Below are positions 32,476 through 41,757 of a stretch of DNA of 42,761 nt, in pieces (the first letter of the stretch is position 1; every line of letters starts with the position of its first letter). The notes beneath the pieces were generated by a model. The model saw only the letters and a program-made list of their open reading frames with translations. It was not told the origin of the DNA and ran no database searches. Origin of the DNA: Deltaproteobacteria bacterium (GTDB taxonomy: Bacteria; Myxococcota; Myxococcia; Myxococcales; JAHFDP01); assembly GCA_023248955.1 (NCBI GenBank), contig JAHFDP010000030.1, positions 1 through 42,761 on the forward strand. The letters are read 5' to 3'. The translations under genes and the position numbers were made by a program.

Positions 32476-33407
32476 TGCCCCGTCTCACCGTCGAGCGCGT
32501 GCAGCTCGCTTATGGCGCGCGCGCCGTGCTGGGCGACTTGTCGTTCACTGTTGGCGCTGGTGAAATTTTCGGATTGCTCGGTCCCAACGGTGCAGGCAAA
32601 TCGACGGCGTTCGCCGTGCTCGCTGGACTCCTTCCCGCCCAGGGCGGCGCGATTCGGCTCGACGGCGAACTACTCTCGGGAAGCGATCGCCGTTTGCGTG
32701 CTCGGCTTGGTGTGGTGTTCCAAGATCCCAGCCTCGACCAGCGGCTCACCGTCCGCGAAAACCTTTTCCTGTCCGCGCAGCTCTACGGCCTCTCCGGCGC
32801 GCGCGCGGCCAGCCGCATCACTGAGCTGCTTCAATTTTCCGAAATCGCCGATCGCGCCGGTGACACGGTGAAGACGCTCTCCGGCGGATTGCGCCGTCGC
32901 GTCGAACTGGCCCGCGCGCTCCTCCATGCACCGGACGTGCTCCTCCTCGACGAACCGACCAGTGGCCTTGACGAGGCCAGCTTCCAACGCACCTGGGCGC
33001 GGCTCGCGGCGCTGCGCAAACAGACCGGCCTGACGATTCTCCTCACGACGCACCGTCCCGAAGAGGCCGAGCGCTGCGATCGGGTCGGCGTACTCGACGG
33101 CGGCAAGCTGGTGGCGGTCGACAGCCCGAATAACTTGAAGCACCGCGTGGCCGGCGACGTGGTGGAACTCGACTGCGACGGTCCCGAGGAAGTCGTCACG
33201 CTCCTCACCGAACGGCTCGCACTGCCCGCGCGCGTGCGCGAAGGCCGCGTCATCGTCGAACGCGAACGCGGCCACGAGCTGATTCCGCGCATCGTGGAAG
33301 CTTTGCCGGCGGGCCGTCTACGCAGCGTCAGCCTACGCCGTCCGACGCTGGCCGACGTATTCCTGAAGCTCACCGGCCACGGGCTCGACCACGAGACGCT
33401 CCAATGA
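32463..33407 (+). CDS. ABC-2-type transporter ATP-binding protein
   Basis: The 314-residue product carries Walker A LLGPNGAGKS at about 44-53, the Q-loop VVFQDPSLDQ, the signature LSGGLRRRVELARALL and Walker B VLLLDEPTSGLD, followed by the switch His in LLTTHRPEEAE. The C-terminal 90 residues are the extension common in drug- or haem-type ABC-2 ATPases. The preferred start is GTG at 32463, 13 bases inside ctaB; ATG at 32475 would drop four residues. With the permease it forms an exporter in the oxidase-assembly operon. The transported substrate is unknown; a role in cytochrome oxidase or copper maturation is inferred from location. Confidence 0.9.
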   Translation: MDAVMPRLTVERVQLAYGARAVLGDLSFTVGAGEIFGLLGPNGAGKSTAFAVLAGLLPAQGGAIRLDGELLSGSDRRLRARLGVVFQDPSLDQRLTVRENLFLSAQLYGLSGARAASRITELLQFSEIADRAGDTVKTLSGGLRRRVELARALLHAPDVLLLDEPTSGLDEASFQRTWARLAALRKQTGLTILLTTHRPEEAERCDRVGVLDGGKLVAVDSPNNLKHRVAGDVVELDCDGPEEVVTLLTERLALPARVREGRVIVERERGHELIPRIVEALPAGRLRSVSLRRPTLADVFLKLTGHGLDHETLQ

Positions 33408-34243
33408 CCAGCGCGACCCTGGAAATGCCCGCTGCACAAAATGTCAAGTCGACACCGAACGCGTTGGCGCAGGAATTGGCCACCGTTTCCGTCCTTGTCC
33501 GCCGCGATCTATTGCGTTTCTTTCGCGAGAAGTCGCGGCTCGTCGGTGCGCTCGCTCAGCCGCTGCTCTTCTGGCTGGTGATCGGCTCCGGCATGGCGGG
33601 AACGTTTCGCCTCCCAGGCGCGGAGAGCGTCGGCTACCTCGAATATTTTTTCCCGGGCATCGTGCTGATGGTCGTTCTTTTTGCCGCCATCTTCACCACT
33701 ATGTCCGTGATCGACGATCGCCACGAAGGATTCTTGCAGGCCGTCCTTGTGGCGCCTGGTTCGCGTGGCGCGCTGGTCACCGGCAAAGTGCTTGGCTCCT
33801 CCGCCGTGGCGCTCTTGCAAGCTGCGCTCTTTGTGGCACTCGCGCCGCTGGCTGGGTTTTCCTACGCCGCCATCGCTTGGCTGCCGCTCGTGTTGGTGCT
33901 CGTCCTGATCGCGCTCGCCCTCACCGCGCTCGGCTTCGCATTGGCCTGGTGGCTCGACAGCAGCGCCGCTTACCACGTGGTCATGGGCATGCTGCTCATT
34001 CCGCTCTGGGTTCTCTCGGGTGCCATGTTCCCGGCCAGCGCCTCGCAGCCGATGCTGGCAATGGTGATGCGTGTGAACCCGGTGAGCTACGCTGCCGCTG
34101 CGCTGCGCGGTTCTCTCTACGGCGGGACGGTGCCCGGAACGGCCATTCTAGGCGGCGGTATTCCGATGCAAATCACGGTCGTCGCGCTGTTCGCCGCAAC
34201 CGCGTTGGCCACCGCCATCGTCGTCTGCTACCGAAAGCGGTAA
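33404..34243 (+). CDS. ABC-2-type transporter permease
   Basis: The 279-residue product has six hydrophobic segments after a cytoplasmic N-terminus of about 45 residues. FFPGIVLMVVLFAAIFTTMS and the conserved DDRHEGFLQAVLVAPGSRGA loop are typical of ABC2 membrane proteins. It overlaps the ATPase stop by ATGA and is followed without a gap by the DUF420 gene. A 1:1 partnership with the ATPase is therefore clear; what it exports is not. Confidence 0.9.
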   Translation: MTSATLEMPAAQNVKSTPNALAQELATVSVLVRRDLLRFFREKSRLVGALAQPLLFWLVIGSGMAGTFRLPGAESVGYLEYFFPGIVLMVVLFAAIFTTMSVIDDRHEGFLQAVLVAPGSRGALVTGKVLGSSAVALLQAALFVALAPLAGFSYAAIAWLPLVLVLVLIALALTALGFALAWWLDSSAAYHVVMGMLLIPLWVLSGAMFPASASQPMLAMVMRVNPVSYAAAALRGSLYGGTVPGTAILGGGIPMQITVVALFAATALATAIVVCYRKR

Positions 34244-34669
34244 ATGGAAATCATTCCGCACCTCGCCGGTATCAACGCCACCATGAACGCGCTCTCAGCG
34301 ACGTTTCTGCTCAGCGCATTCGTGGCCATCAAGATGAAGCGGCGCGATCTTCACCGCAATCTCATCTATGCCGCGCTCACCGCGTCGGCGCTCTTTCTCG
34401 CCGGCTACATCACGCGCGCACTTAACCACGGGACCAAAGCGTTTCCCGGCACAGGTTGGGCGAAGACGCTCTACTTCTGGATTCTCATTCCGCACATGAT
34501 TCTAGCCGTGGCTGTGCTGCCGATGATCGCCAGGTCGCTGATGCACGCTCTGAAGGGTGACTTCGCAAGCCACCGCGGCGCCGTGAAGTTCGCCTGGCCG
34601 ATCTGGATGTATGTGTCGCTGACGGGCGTCGTTGTCTACCTGATGCTCTACGAGTGGCCCCGCGTTTAA
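34244..34669 (+). CDS. DUF420 membrane protein (CtaM/YozB-like)
   Basis: The 141-residue product has four hydrophobic segments and conserved His residues of the DUF420 family: LAGINATMNALSATFLLSAF at the start, DLHRNLIYAALTAS, LNHGTKAF, YFWILIPHMILAVAVLP and SHRGAVKFAWPIWMYVSLTG. In Bacillus the family member CtaM (YozB) is needed to form active aa3 oxidase. Its position right after haem A/O synthase and an ABC exporter fits a maturation factor for cytochrome oxidase. It starts on the base after the permease stop. Confidence 0.9.
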   Translation: MEIIPHLAGINATMNALSATFLLSAFVAIKMKRRDLHRNLIYAALTASALFLAGYITRALNHGTKAFPGTGWAKTLYFWILIPHMILAVAVLPMIARSLMHALKGDFASHRGAVKFAWPIWMYVSLTGVVVYLMLYEWPRV

Positions 34670-34918
34670 GTCAGCGAGCGGGCGACTTTCGGATAGAAGT
34701 CGATGGTGATCGCGTCCGCCTTCGTCGGAGACCTGTTTCCTCGTCAGGAAATGAAGCTTTCCAAGACGGAATGTGCAGTTTCCTTACGAAGGCGAGCGTG
34801 CTTTTCTTGCAAGAAGGTCGCTCACCAAGCGGGAGATCGCTGTCGTTTGAGACCACTGTGCTACACTCCCATTAAAGGGTTGACAAGTCGACAATTCACG
34901 ACGTGATCGGGAGCCACC

Positions 34919-37900
34919 GTGCGAACCCATATTCCGGTTGTGGTGCTAGCGTCGCTCTTTGCGTGCGATCGGCCCTCCGGACCTGAGGTGAAAGCGCCGA
35001 ATTTCGGCGTCGCTCGCTCCGCCTCTAGTCCGACGCTCTCACCGGCCAACGTTACGCTTTCGCAGGCCCAGACGCAGACCTTCACGGCAGCCGGATCTGG
35101 CCCTTTCACCTGGGCGCTGCAAGGCGGTGCTTCCGGCACCATTGCTAGCAGCGGCAGTACGACGGCTCTCTACACTGCCGGCAGCCCCGGTTCGGCGGGG
35201 GCGACGGATACGGTAACTGTGACCGACACGGGAGCCAGCAACACCACGGCTTCGGCAACCGTGACCATCTCCAAAGGCATCAACAGTTTCGCCAACTACA
35301 ACGGCTCGGGGCTTGTGAACGGCAATGGCTTTCAACTTCAAAACAACACCCGTGTCGTCCAACGGGTTGGGCAAACGTTTCAGGCGCAGTCACCCTGCTG
35401 CGGCGATACGACTGGGATGGTGACGTTCGTTCAGGTTGACATGATTCGGACAGCGGGTGGCGGTGGGCAAAACATCAAGGCGGAAATTCACAGCCTGACC
35501 GGCTCCGGTGGAATTGACGACCAGGGTGCGTCCAACGCCTACTCCACGGGATCGGTCGGCGCAACGACGGCGATTCCGACGCTCGGCACCAAGACGAAAG
35601 TTCTCATTCCCATGACGCCAGGAACCGCGCTCACCGTTGGCACCAACTATGCCCTAACGATCAAGCTAGATGTGGCGGGAACGTTCGTTGGATCGGTTGT
35701 GGCGACCGATGCCAACGGCGGTGTGGGCTGGTGGTTCAGCAAGCGCTATCTTGCGGGTGGTTTTGTGGCGCGTGGAGTTTTCACTTCTCTTCCTGCGGAT
35801 TATACGAAAGATACTGCACACAGTGTCTCAGCTAACATTTTCATCGGCGAGGTATACCCGGCGCCGACGACATCCAGCATCGCTCCGACGTCGATATTGC
35901 ACGGCTCCTCCGGCATTACGCTGACCGTGAACGGTACAAACTTTTTCGGATCCTCCACGGTCAAATGGGCTGGCGCGGCACGAACCACGACCTACGTCAG
36001 TTCGACCAAGCTCACTGCTGCGATCACCACCGCTGACCTGGTTACGGCGGGAACCTATGCGGTCACGGTGACCACACCGGCGCCCGGTGGTGGAACAACT
36101 TCAGCGATTAACTTCAGCGTCTCAGCGGGCAACGGCGATGTGATTTCAACCTCTGCGGGAGGGGATAATCCGCCTGCCTCGACCTTGGCCACCAGCTGGT
36201 CCGCGGGTGGCATCGGCGGGGTTGTTACCGATACAAGCGGCAATGTTTTCTACACGGACGGGACCTACTCATCCATCTTTAAGGTCGACTCAAGTGGGAA
36301 CGTCCACCTTTTCGCTGGCAGCAGCTCCCTCGGTTTTTCGGGAGATGGCGGCGCTGCGACAGCCGCACAACTCCAGTGCAGCAACAATGGTTCAAACTTC
36401 CAATGCACGCTCGCTGTCGATAGCTCCGGCAACGTTTTTATTGTGGATAGGCGCAGCGAGCGGGTGCGCATGGTGCCTGCTGCAACAGGAACCAATTACG
36501 GCCAATCGATGACCGCCAATTCCATTTATACCGTTGTCGGTGGTGGCTCGCAGGATTTCGCGGGCGATGCGGCGGCAGCGACGAGTGCGGGCGTCGATCC
36601 GTATGGAGTCGCCATCGATAGCTCGGGCAACATTTATGTCGCGGACCGGAAAAACCATCGTATTCGAATGGTTCCCAAAACAACGGGAACTTATTTTGGT
36701 CAATCGATGACAGCGAATTACATCTATACGATTGCGGGTACGGGCACGAATAGTTTTTCCGGCGATTCGGGTATTGCCACCTCCGGGACGCTCGGTTCCC
36801 CTTATGGCGTGGGTGTCGACAGTTCCGGCAACGTCTATATTGCGGATACCGGAAACAATCGAATTCGAATGGTTCCCAAAACGACGGGAACCTATTTCGG
36901 TCAATCGATGACCGCCAGTAATATTTATACTGTCGCTGGCAATGGTGCGACCTCGTTTGCCGGAGATGGTGGTGCCGCAACGTCGGCCGCGGTCAATGAT
37001 CCCTTGGGTGTAGTCGCTGATAGCGCAGGACATCTTTATATTGCCGATTACAACAATCGCATCCGAATGGTGGCGAAGACCACGGGCACCTATTTTGGCC
37101 AATCGATGACAGCCAATGATATCTATACGATAGCCGGCAATGGGTCTGGAAGCAGTTCGGGGGATGGAGCGGTGGCCACCTCCGGCTCGCTTTATCCCTA
37201 TACGGTTGCAGTCGACAGCTCGGGGAATGTGTACGCGGCGGATCAGAACGGTAACAAAGTGCGGATGATTCCTGCTGCAACCGGGACCAACTTTGGCCAA
37301 TCTATGACGGGCAGTTACATCTATACCGTTGCCGGCAATGGGACCCTGGGTTTTACGGGCGACGCTTTGGCGGCAAACGTGGGCGGCATTTCGGGACCAA
37401 CGGGTGTGGCGTTGGACAGTTCGGATAACGTCTATCTTTCAGACGAGGGAAATCATCGCATTCGGATGGTCCCCAAAACGACGGGAACCTATTTTGGCCA
37501 ATCGATGACCGCAAACAGTATGTACACGATCGCTGGCACCGGCGCGCAGGGCTTTTTGGGAGATGGCGCGGCCGCCACCTCGGCAAAAATAAACGGTCCG
37601 TCCGCGCTCACACTTGATAGCTCGGGAAACGTCTACTTCGCGGATTACAATAACCACCGCATTCGGGTCATTGCGAAAACGACGGCGACCAATTTTGGTC
37701 AATCGATGACGGCAAATAATATCTACACCGTTGCGGGCAATGGTAGCGCGACCTTCGCAGGAGATGGGGCGGCCGCGACTTCTGGGTCCCTCAATTATCC
37801 GGTTGGAGTGGTCTTCGACAGCGCGGGAAATCTGATCATTGGAGACGATTCCAACAACCGGATTCGAATGGTTGCCGCAGCAACGGCAACCAACTTCGGT

Positions 37901-38440
37901 CAATCGATGACAGCAAATTACATCTATACGATCGCGGGTAATGGCACGGGCGCCTTTGGCGGTGATGGCTCCGCGGCGACCTCTGGTAGTATCCAAGGTC
38001 CGCACGGAGTAGCGATCGACAGCAGTGGGAATCTCGTCATCGCGGATCGGTACAACAATCGCGTTCGAATGGTCTGCAAAACAACCGGAACCTACTTCGG
38101 CGTATCGATGACTGCCAACAGCATTTATACGATTATCGATACTGGTAATGTGAACAACCCGAAGGGTGTGACGGTCGATAGTTCAGGCAACCTGCTGGTG
38201 ACCGACACCTATGGTCATCGCGTTCGAATGGTTCCAAAAACGACCGGAACCTATTTCACGATTTCAATGACTGCCAATAGCATCTACACGATCGCCGGTA
38301 ACGGAACGAATGCCTTTGCAGGGGACAGCGGGGCCGGCACCTCCGCGTCGCTCGACAATCCCTCCGGGCTTGCTTTCGATAGCTCGGGGAATCTCTATGT
38401 TGCGGACTATTCGAATGGCAGAATTCGCCTTTTGCAGTGA
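34919..38440 (+). CDS. Large lipoprotein with Ig-like, IPT/TIG and tandem NHL-type repeats
   Basis: The 1173-residue product starts at GTG with GGGAG upstream. A signal peptide ends in a lipobox-like site (LASLFAC, Cys16). Then come a Ser/Thr-rich Ig-like region (about 35-120), a jelly-roll-like unit (about 120-310), an IPT/TIG domain (about 312-400, SSIAPTSILHGSSGITLTV) and, from about 430, NHL-type blades. Ten copies of a block like TGTYFGQSMTANYIYTIAG recur about every 67 residues, each followed by GDG-type, GVxxDSSGNxYxAD and NRIRMV strands. A surface or extracellular beta propeller binding a ligand or other protein is likely. No enzyme motif is seen. The ten copies may form one large or two smaller propellers. 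Confidence 0.85.
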   Translation: MRTHIPVVVLASLFACDRPSGPEVKAPNFGVARSASSPTLSPANVTLSQAQTQTFTAAGSGPFTWALQGGASGTIASSGSTTALYTAGSPGSAGATDTVTVTDTGASNTTASATVTISKGINSFANYNGSGLVNGNGFQLQNNTRVVQRVGQTFQAQSPCCGDTTGMVTFVQVDMIRTAGGGGQNIKAEIHSLTGSGGIDDQGASNAYSTGSVGATTAIPTLGTKTKVLIPMTPGTALTVGTNYALTIKLDVAGTFVGSVVATDANGGVGWWFSKRYLAGGFVARGVFTSLPADYTKDTAHSVSANIFIGEVYPAPTTSSIAPTSILHGSSGITLTVNGTNFFGSSTVKWAGAARTTTYVSSTKLTAAITTADLVTAGTYAVTVTTPAPGGGTTSAINFSVSAGNGDVISTSAGGDNPPASTLATSWSAGGIGGVVTDTSGNVFYTDGTYSSIFKVDSSGNVHLFAGSSSLGFSGDGGAATAAQLQCSNNGSNFQCTLAVDSSGNVFIVDRRSERVRMVPAATGTNYGQSMTANSIYTVVGGGSQDFAGDAAAATSAGVDPYGVAIDSSGNIYVADRKNHRIRMVPKTTGTYFGQSMTANYIYTIAGTGTNSFSGDSGIATSGTLGSPYGVGVDSSGNVYIADTGNNRIRMVPKTTGTYFGQSMTASNIYTVAGNGATSFAGDGGAATSAAVNDPLGVVADSAGHLYIADYNNRIRMVAKTTGTYFGQSMTANDIYTIAGNGSGSSSGDGAVATSGSLYPYTVAVDSSGNVYAADQNGNKVRMIPAATGTNFGQSMTGSYIYTVAGNGTLGFTGDALAANVGGISGPTGVALDSSDNVYLSDEGNHRIRMVPKTTGTYFGQSMTANSMYTIAGTGAQGFLGDGAAATSAKINGPSALTLDSSGNVYFADYNNHRIRVIAKTTATNFGQSMTANNIYTVAGNGSATFAGDGAAATSGSLNYPVGVVFDSAGNLIIGDDSNNRIRMVAAATATNFGQSMTANYIYTIAGNGTGAFGGDGSAATSGSIQGPHGVAIDSSGNLVIADRYNNRVRMVCKTTGTYFGVSMTANSIYTIIDTGNVNNPKGVTVDSSGNLLVTDTYGHRVRMVPKTTGTYFTISMTANSIYTIAGNGTNAFAGDSGAGTSASLDNPSGLAFDSSGNLYVADYSNGRIRLLQ
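36482..38437 (+). repeat. Coding tandem repeats, ten units of about 200 bp
   Basis: DNA-level repeats inside the NHL gene. A core such as GGTCAATCGATGAC or a close variant recurs about every 200 bp, near 36500, 36700, 36900, 37100, 37300 and so on, with the last two copies most diverged. The reading frame is kept throughout, so copy number could change by recombination without loss of frame. Confidence 0.75.
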
Positions 38441-38478
38441 TGCTATCCTTCGGCCGTCCACTCGCTCAAATCCTTAGC

Positions 38479-38643
38479 GCCCGCGACAAAACAAATGTAT
38501 CAACTATAAGTTGAGTATCCGTTCAGTCCGGCACACCAGTCGTCATGGCCGGCCGCCGATCCCCGGGTCAATCCCGGCCATGACGGACTGAACGGATACT
38601 GAGTTGAGTATACTGTAGTTGATACATTTGTTTTGTCGCGGGC
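38479..38643. repeat. Long interrupted palindrome (MITE-like or RNA-forming element)
   Basis: Three nested inverted-repeat arms are visible. The outer arm of 28 bp (38479-38506) is the exact reverse complement of 38616-38643. A middle arm of 14 bp (38516-38529) pairs with 38585-38598, and an inner arm of 12 bp (38541-38552) pairs with 38574-38585. The loop is 38553-38573. Short unpaired insertions separate the arms, including a GTTGAGTAT that occurs on both sides in the same orientation. The element sits between two convergent genes, so it could end transcription from both sides. Its length and perfect outer arm suggest a small mobile or repeated element rather than a simple terminator. No target duplication is clear. 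Confidence 0.75.
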
Positions 38644-38670
38644 CCTTACTCGACAAACTTCCGAGAAAAC

Positions 38671-39234
38671 CTAGCAGCCGTCTGCACAATGGCCGATTTG
38701 GTCGAAGCATGCGCCGTTGACGCAGAAACCCCCTTCTGCGCAGTCGACGTCCATGATGCACGATTTTCGCGTGCAGACCGATGAGGCACAGGTGAAGAAA
38801 TTGCGCGGGCAGTCGGGTTGAACACCGCAGGGGTTTTGTACACACGTTCCGTTGGTGCAGGACTGTCCAGGTCCACAACTCTTCTCGCTGCAAGGGTTGC
38901 AATGTCCGCCGGAGCAGGCGGCCGAATAGGGCGTTGCGCAATGCAGGCAGGGCCCGTGACAATCGGAGTTGATGCGGCATTCACCGGATTCGAGGCCACC
39001 ATCGATTTTAGTTCCGGCGTCTTCCATGTTTGACGCGTCCGCAGCGCCCCCATCAGAAGCAGCGTCGGCGGAAGCATCGGCCACGCTGCCGTCTGAAGCA
39101 TCTGCCCGCCCGCTATCCGCCACACCGCCGTCATCGGCAACGCCACTATTCTCAATAGCGGGTTGTTGATTCGAGCGTGGAGTGCACGCACCAAAGGCAA
39201 TGGTCAAAGCGCAGCAAAAAAAGGGCGATCGCAT
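38671..39234 (-). CDS. Cys-rich lipoprotein with low-complexity linker
   Basis: The 187-residue product has a signal peptide with lipobox FGAC (Cys17). A linker of about 60 residues rich in Asp, Ala, Ser and Gly follows (DGSVADASADAASDGGAADA), then about 100 residues with some 20 Cys in EGF-like or Dickkopf-like spacing (CGPGQSCTNGTCVQNPC, DCAEGGFCVNGACFD). Such proteins are frequent at the surface of Myxococcota. The exact function is unknown. The overlapping minus-strand frame from 39200 has no such structure and is a shadow. The stop is 28 bases from the palindromic element. Confidence 0.75.
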   Translation of the reverse strand: MRSPFFCCALTIAFGACTPRSNQQPAIENSGVADDGGVADSGRADASDGSVADASADAASDGGAADASNMEDAGTKIDGGLESGECRINSDCHGPCLHCATPYSAACSGGHCNPCSEKSCGPGQSCTNGTCVQNPCGVQPDCPRNFFTCASSVCTRKSCIMDVDCAEGGFCVNGACFDQIGHCADGC

Positions 39235-39409
39235 CGAACCCTTTTAGCATATCACCAACGTAGTTCGTGATGGCCGCCTTCCAAACTGCGGAAAACTTTG
39301 GACGCGGACGACGAGAGTGGATTTGACGCAGTGTGACGATGCTCACCGACTTCACAAACCGTACGAGTAGTTTCCGGCTTGCAACATCGATCAACCACCG
39401 GAGCCACTC

Positions 39410-41572
39410 GTGAAAAACATCGCCCTCGTCCCGCTTCTGCTTTCGCTCAGCTGCGGCACTCCCGAAACCGCGGCCGAGCCCAATTTCGGGGCGTCGTCCC
39501 AAGCGTTGCCGCCCGTCGACAACCTGGTCTGGAACGGCGGCACCATGTTTCACAACCCGAAGGTGTACGTGACCTTCTGGGGCTCCGATTGGACCACTGG
39601 CGTAGGAACCGCGCCTGCCGACACGACCACTGCGAGCAACTACATCATCACCTTCTGGCAGCGGATGGGTGGCTCCCCGTGGATGGGGACGCAATCTCAA
39701 TACTGCTCAGACGCCGCCGTCGGTGACATCCTCTGCGCGCCGGGGTCCGCGAACTTCACCAACCCCACCGACGTGTTCCAGGGCTGGTGGTTCGACGACA
39801 GCGACGACCCGCCCGCGAGTGTCAACCGTCTCTCCATCGAGTGGGAAACGCAATTCGCGCGCGATCATTTCGGTGCCTACGATTCCGAATCCATCCTGGT
39901 CATCTACACACCGCCCGGTGTTTACGACGCGCTCACCGCGACCGGCGGCTCGGCTTGCGCGTGGCACTCGGGCGCGGAGACCGAAGACGGCGCCGTACCG
40001 GCGGGACACTACGCGTACATCTACATCCCGTGGTTGCCGTCGAAGGGCGCTGGCTGTGGCGCGAACCTGGGTAGTCCCACCGACGATCTTTTTGGCCACG
40101 GTATCCTCGACGGTTTCAGCAAGGCCTCGGGCCACGAATTTGCCGAGACAGTCACCGATCCGTTCTATGGCAATGGCTGGACCGACTCGACCGGCCTCAA
40201 AGGCGAGAACGGCGACAAATGCAACGCCAACGCGGGCGTGCGCAACGTGGGATTCGGCGGCGCCAACGGCTTTTTCGCCGTGCAGCCGCTCTGGTCGAAT
40301 GCCGCAGGTGGTTGCGATCTCGGCAGCACGCCAGCCGTCAGCTTCGATGCGACGAGCTACAACTTTGGCACGGTCGAAGTCGCCATGAAGACAACCGCGC
40401 AACCGTTTGTGGTGAAGAACACCGGTAACGCCGATCTGAAGATCGATTTCGCGGCTGCGTCCGGCGCGAACCCAGGCGACTATTGGATTTACGAGGACGA
40501 TTGCGCCGGCAAGACGCTGCGGCCCAGCAGCGACGATACCTGCGTCATCTGGGTAATGTTCGTCCCGTGGGCTTTCGGCGCGCGTTCGGCCGCGCTCAGC
40601 GTGTTCAGCAACGCGCCGTTGATGCCCTTCGTCACGCTCACGGGCAATGGCACCTTGCAGCGGATGGGCTTTTTGCCCAACGCGGTTCAGTTGCTCGGCA
40701 CGCTCGTTGGCACGTCGTCGAGCGCCGTGGTGCGCATGGTCAATCTGGGAAGCAAAGCGCAGCTCATTTCCGCTGCGCGGCTTGTCGACTCCACGCGATC
40801 ATTTTCGATGGTTGGCGATCAATGCACGGGCGCGACGCTCTTGCCCAAGGCCAGCTGCATCGTGAACGTGCAGTTCACACCGCGCAGTACGGCGGCGGTG
40901 AACGCGTTCATCACAGTGCAGGGCGCCGGCGAAAACAAGCCGTGGGCGGTGCGCGTGAAAGGAAAGGGCGAAGGCCCGGAGGGGCAGCTGTCGTCGACCG
41001 CGCTTGCTTTTGATGACGTACTCATCGGCGCGAGTGCAGCGCAAACGGTCACCGTGCGCTCGATCGGCAGAGCGGCGCTTTCGCTCGGCAACATCGTGAG
41101 TAGCTCGGGCGATTTTACGGTGGCGAACGGTTGCCCGCAGTCGATCGCGACGGGATCGTCGTGCACGCTCACTGTGACCTTCCGTCCCTCCGCGACGCTT
41201 CAACGGGGCGGCACCATTATCGTCAACACCAACGGCCGTCCGCTCTCGCTTGCGGTCGGTGGCGAGGGCCAGCGTCCGCAGGGCGTCATCGACGCGGGCA
41301 GGCTCGGATTCGCGGGCAGGCCGGGAACGAAATCGGTGCGCTTCCTAAACGCGGGTGCGGGGACGTTGCACGTGACGAGCGTGAGCGTGACCGGCGATTT
41401 TTCGGTTGTGCACAACTGCGCGTTGCTGGCGGCCGGAGCGCAATGCTCGCTGAACGTGACCTATCTCGGGACGCACAACGGAAATCCGAACGGTTCTCTT
41501 TTCATCAGCGACGATGGATGGAGCGGGCAGCACGTGATTCCGCTCTATGGACAGCCGCACTTGGCGAAATAG
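39410..41572 (+). CDS. Secreted lipoprotein with peptidase-like HE motif and ASH/choice-of-anchor-D repeats
   Basis: The 720-residue product starts at GTG with CGGAG upstream. A short signal ends in LSLSC (Cys15). Residues about 35-300 form a globular domain containing ASGHEFAETVTDPFYGNGW (His-Glu followed by a distant Asp), resembling the zinc site of secreted metallopeptidase-like proteins in which HExAE is followed by TDP. Residues about 305-720 hold four repeats of about 105 residues of the ASH or choice-of-anchor-D type (VSFDATSYNFGTVEVAMKTT, LSSTALAFDDVLIGASAAQT). It is divergent from the Cys-rich lipoprotein gene. Protease activity is inferred from the motif only; cell-surface attachment or an outer-membrane location is likely. 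Confidence 0.8.
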   Translation: MKNIALVPLLLSLSCGTPETAAEPNFGASSQALPPVDNLVWNGGTMFHNPKVYVTFWGSDWTTGVGTAPADTTTASNYIITFWQRMGGSPWMGTQSQYCSDAAVGDILCAPGSANFTNPTDVFQGWWFDDSDDPPASVNRLSIEWETQFARDHFGAYDSESILVIYTPPGVYDALTATGGSACAWHSGAETEDGAVPAGHYAYIYIPWLPSKGAGCGANLGSPTDDLFGHGILDGFSKASGHEFAETVTDPFYGNGWTDSTGLKGENGDKCNANAGVRNVGFGGANGFFAVQPLWSNAAGGCDLGSTPAVSFDATSYNFGTVEVAMKTTAQPFVVKNTGNADLKIDFAAASGANPGDYWIYEDDCAGKTLRPSSDDTCVIWVMFVPWAFGARSAALSVFSNAPLMPFVTLTGNGTLQRMGFLPNAVQLLGTLVGTSSSAVVRMVNLGSKAQLISAARLVDSTRSFSMVGDQCTGATLLPKASCIVNVQFTPRSTAAVNAFITVQGAGENKPWAVRVKGKGEGPEGQLSSTALAFDDVLIGASAAQTVTVRSIGRAALSLGNIVSSSGDFTVANGCPQSIATGSSCTLTVTFRPSATLQRGGTIIVNTNGRPLSLAVGGEGQRPQGVIDAGRLGFAGRPGTKSVRFLNAGAGTLHVTSVSVTGDFSVVHNCALLAAGAQCSLNVTYLGTHNGNPNGSLFISDDGWSGQHVIPLYGQPHLAK

Positions 41573-41757
41573 ATGGAGCGTGCCTGCGCAGTCCTTTGAC
41601 CCGCGGCAGGCGTTGCCCGATCTTGCAAGCGTATCGGAGCTGTCCTTGCATGTTTCTGTCAGAGGCAGTCATGGATTCCAATGGCCGACAATCCTTCACT
41701 GCGTTTGATTTGGACCGATCGATACGATGACGGAACGGCGGCAGGGGAGTTCGCTGA

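Noticed and set aside
34880-34885. TTGACA upstream of the NHL gene
   Set aside because: The matching -10 region reads GTGATC, too far from consensus to call.
36482-38437. Regular repeats that could suggest a CRISPR array
   Set aside because: The period is about 200 bp, the frame is open throughout and the repeats encode NHL blades.
38646-39200. Alternative 184-residue minus-strand frame over the Cys-rich lipoprotein
   Set aside because: It has no signal peptide or domain, and the overlapping frame from 39234 has a lipobox and regular Cys spacing.
41583-41612. GCCTGC...GCAGGC inverted repeat after the ASH gene
   Set aside because: The stem is six pairs with a long loop and no T-run follows, so it is too weak to call a terminator.
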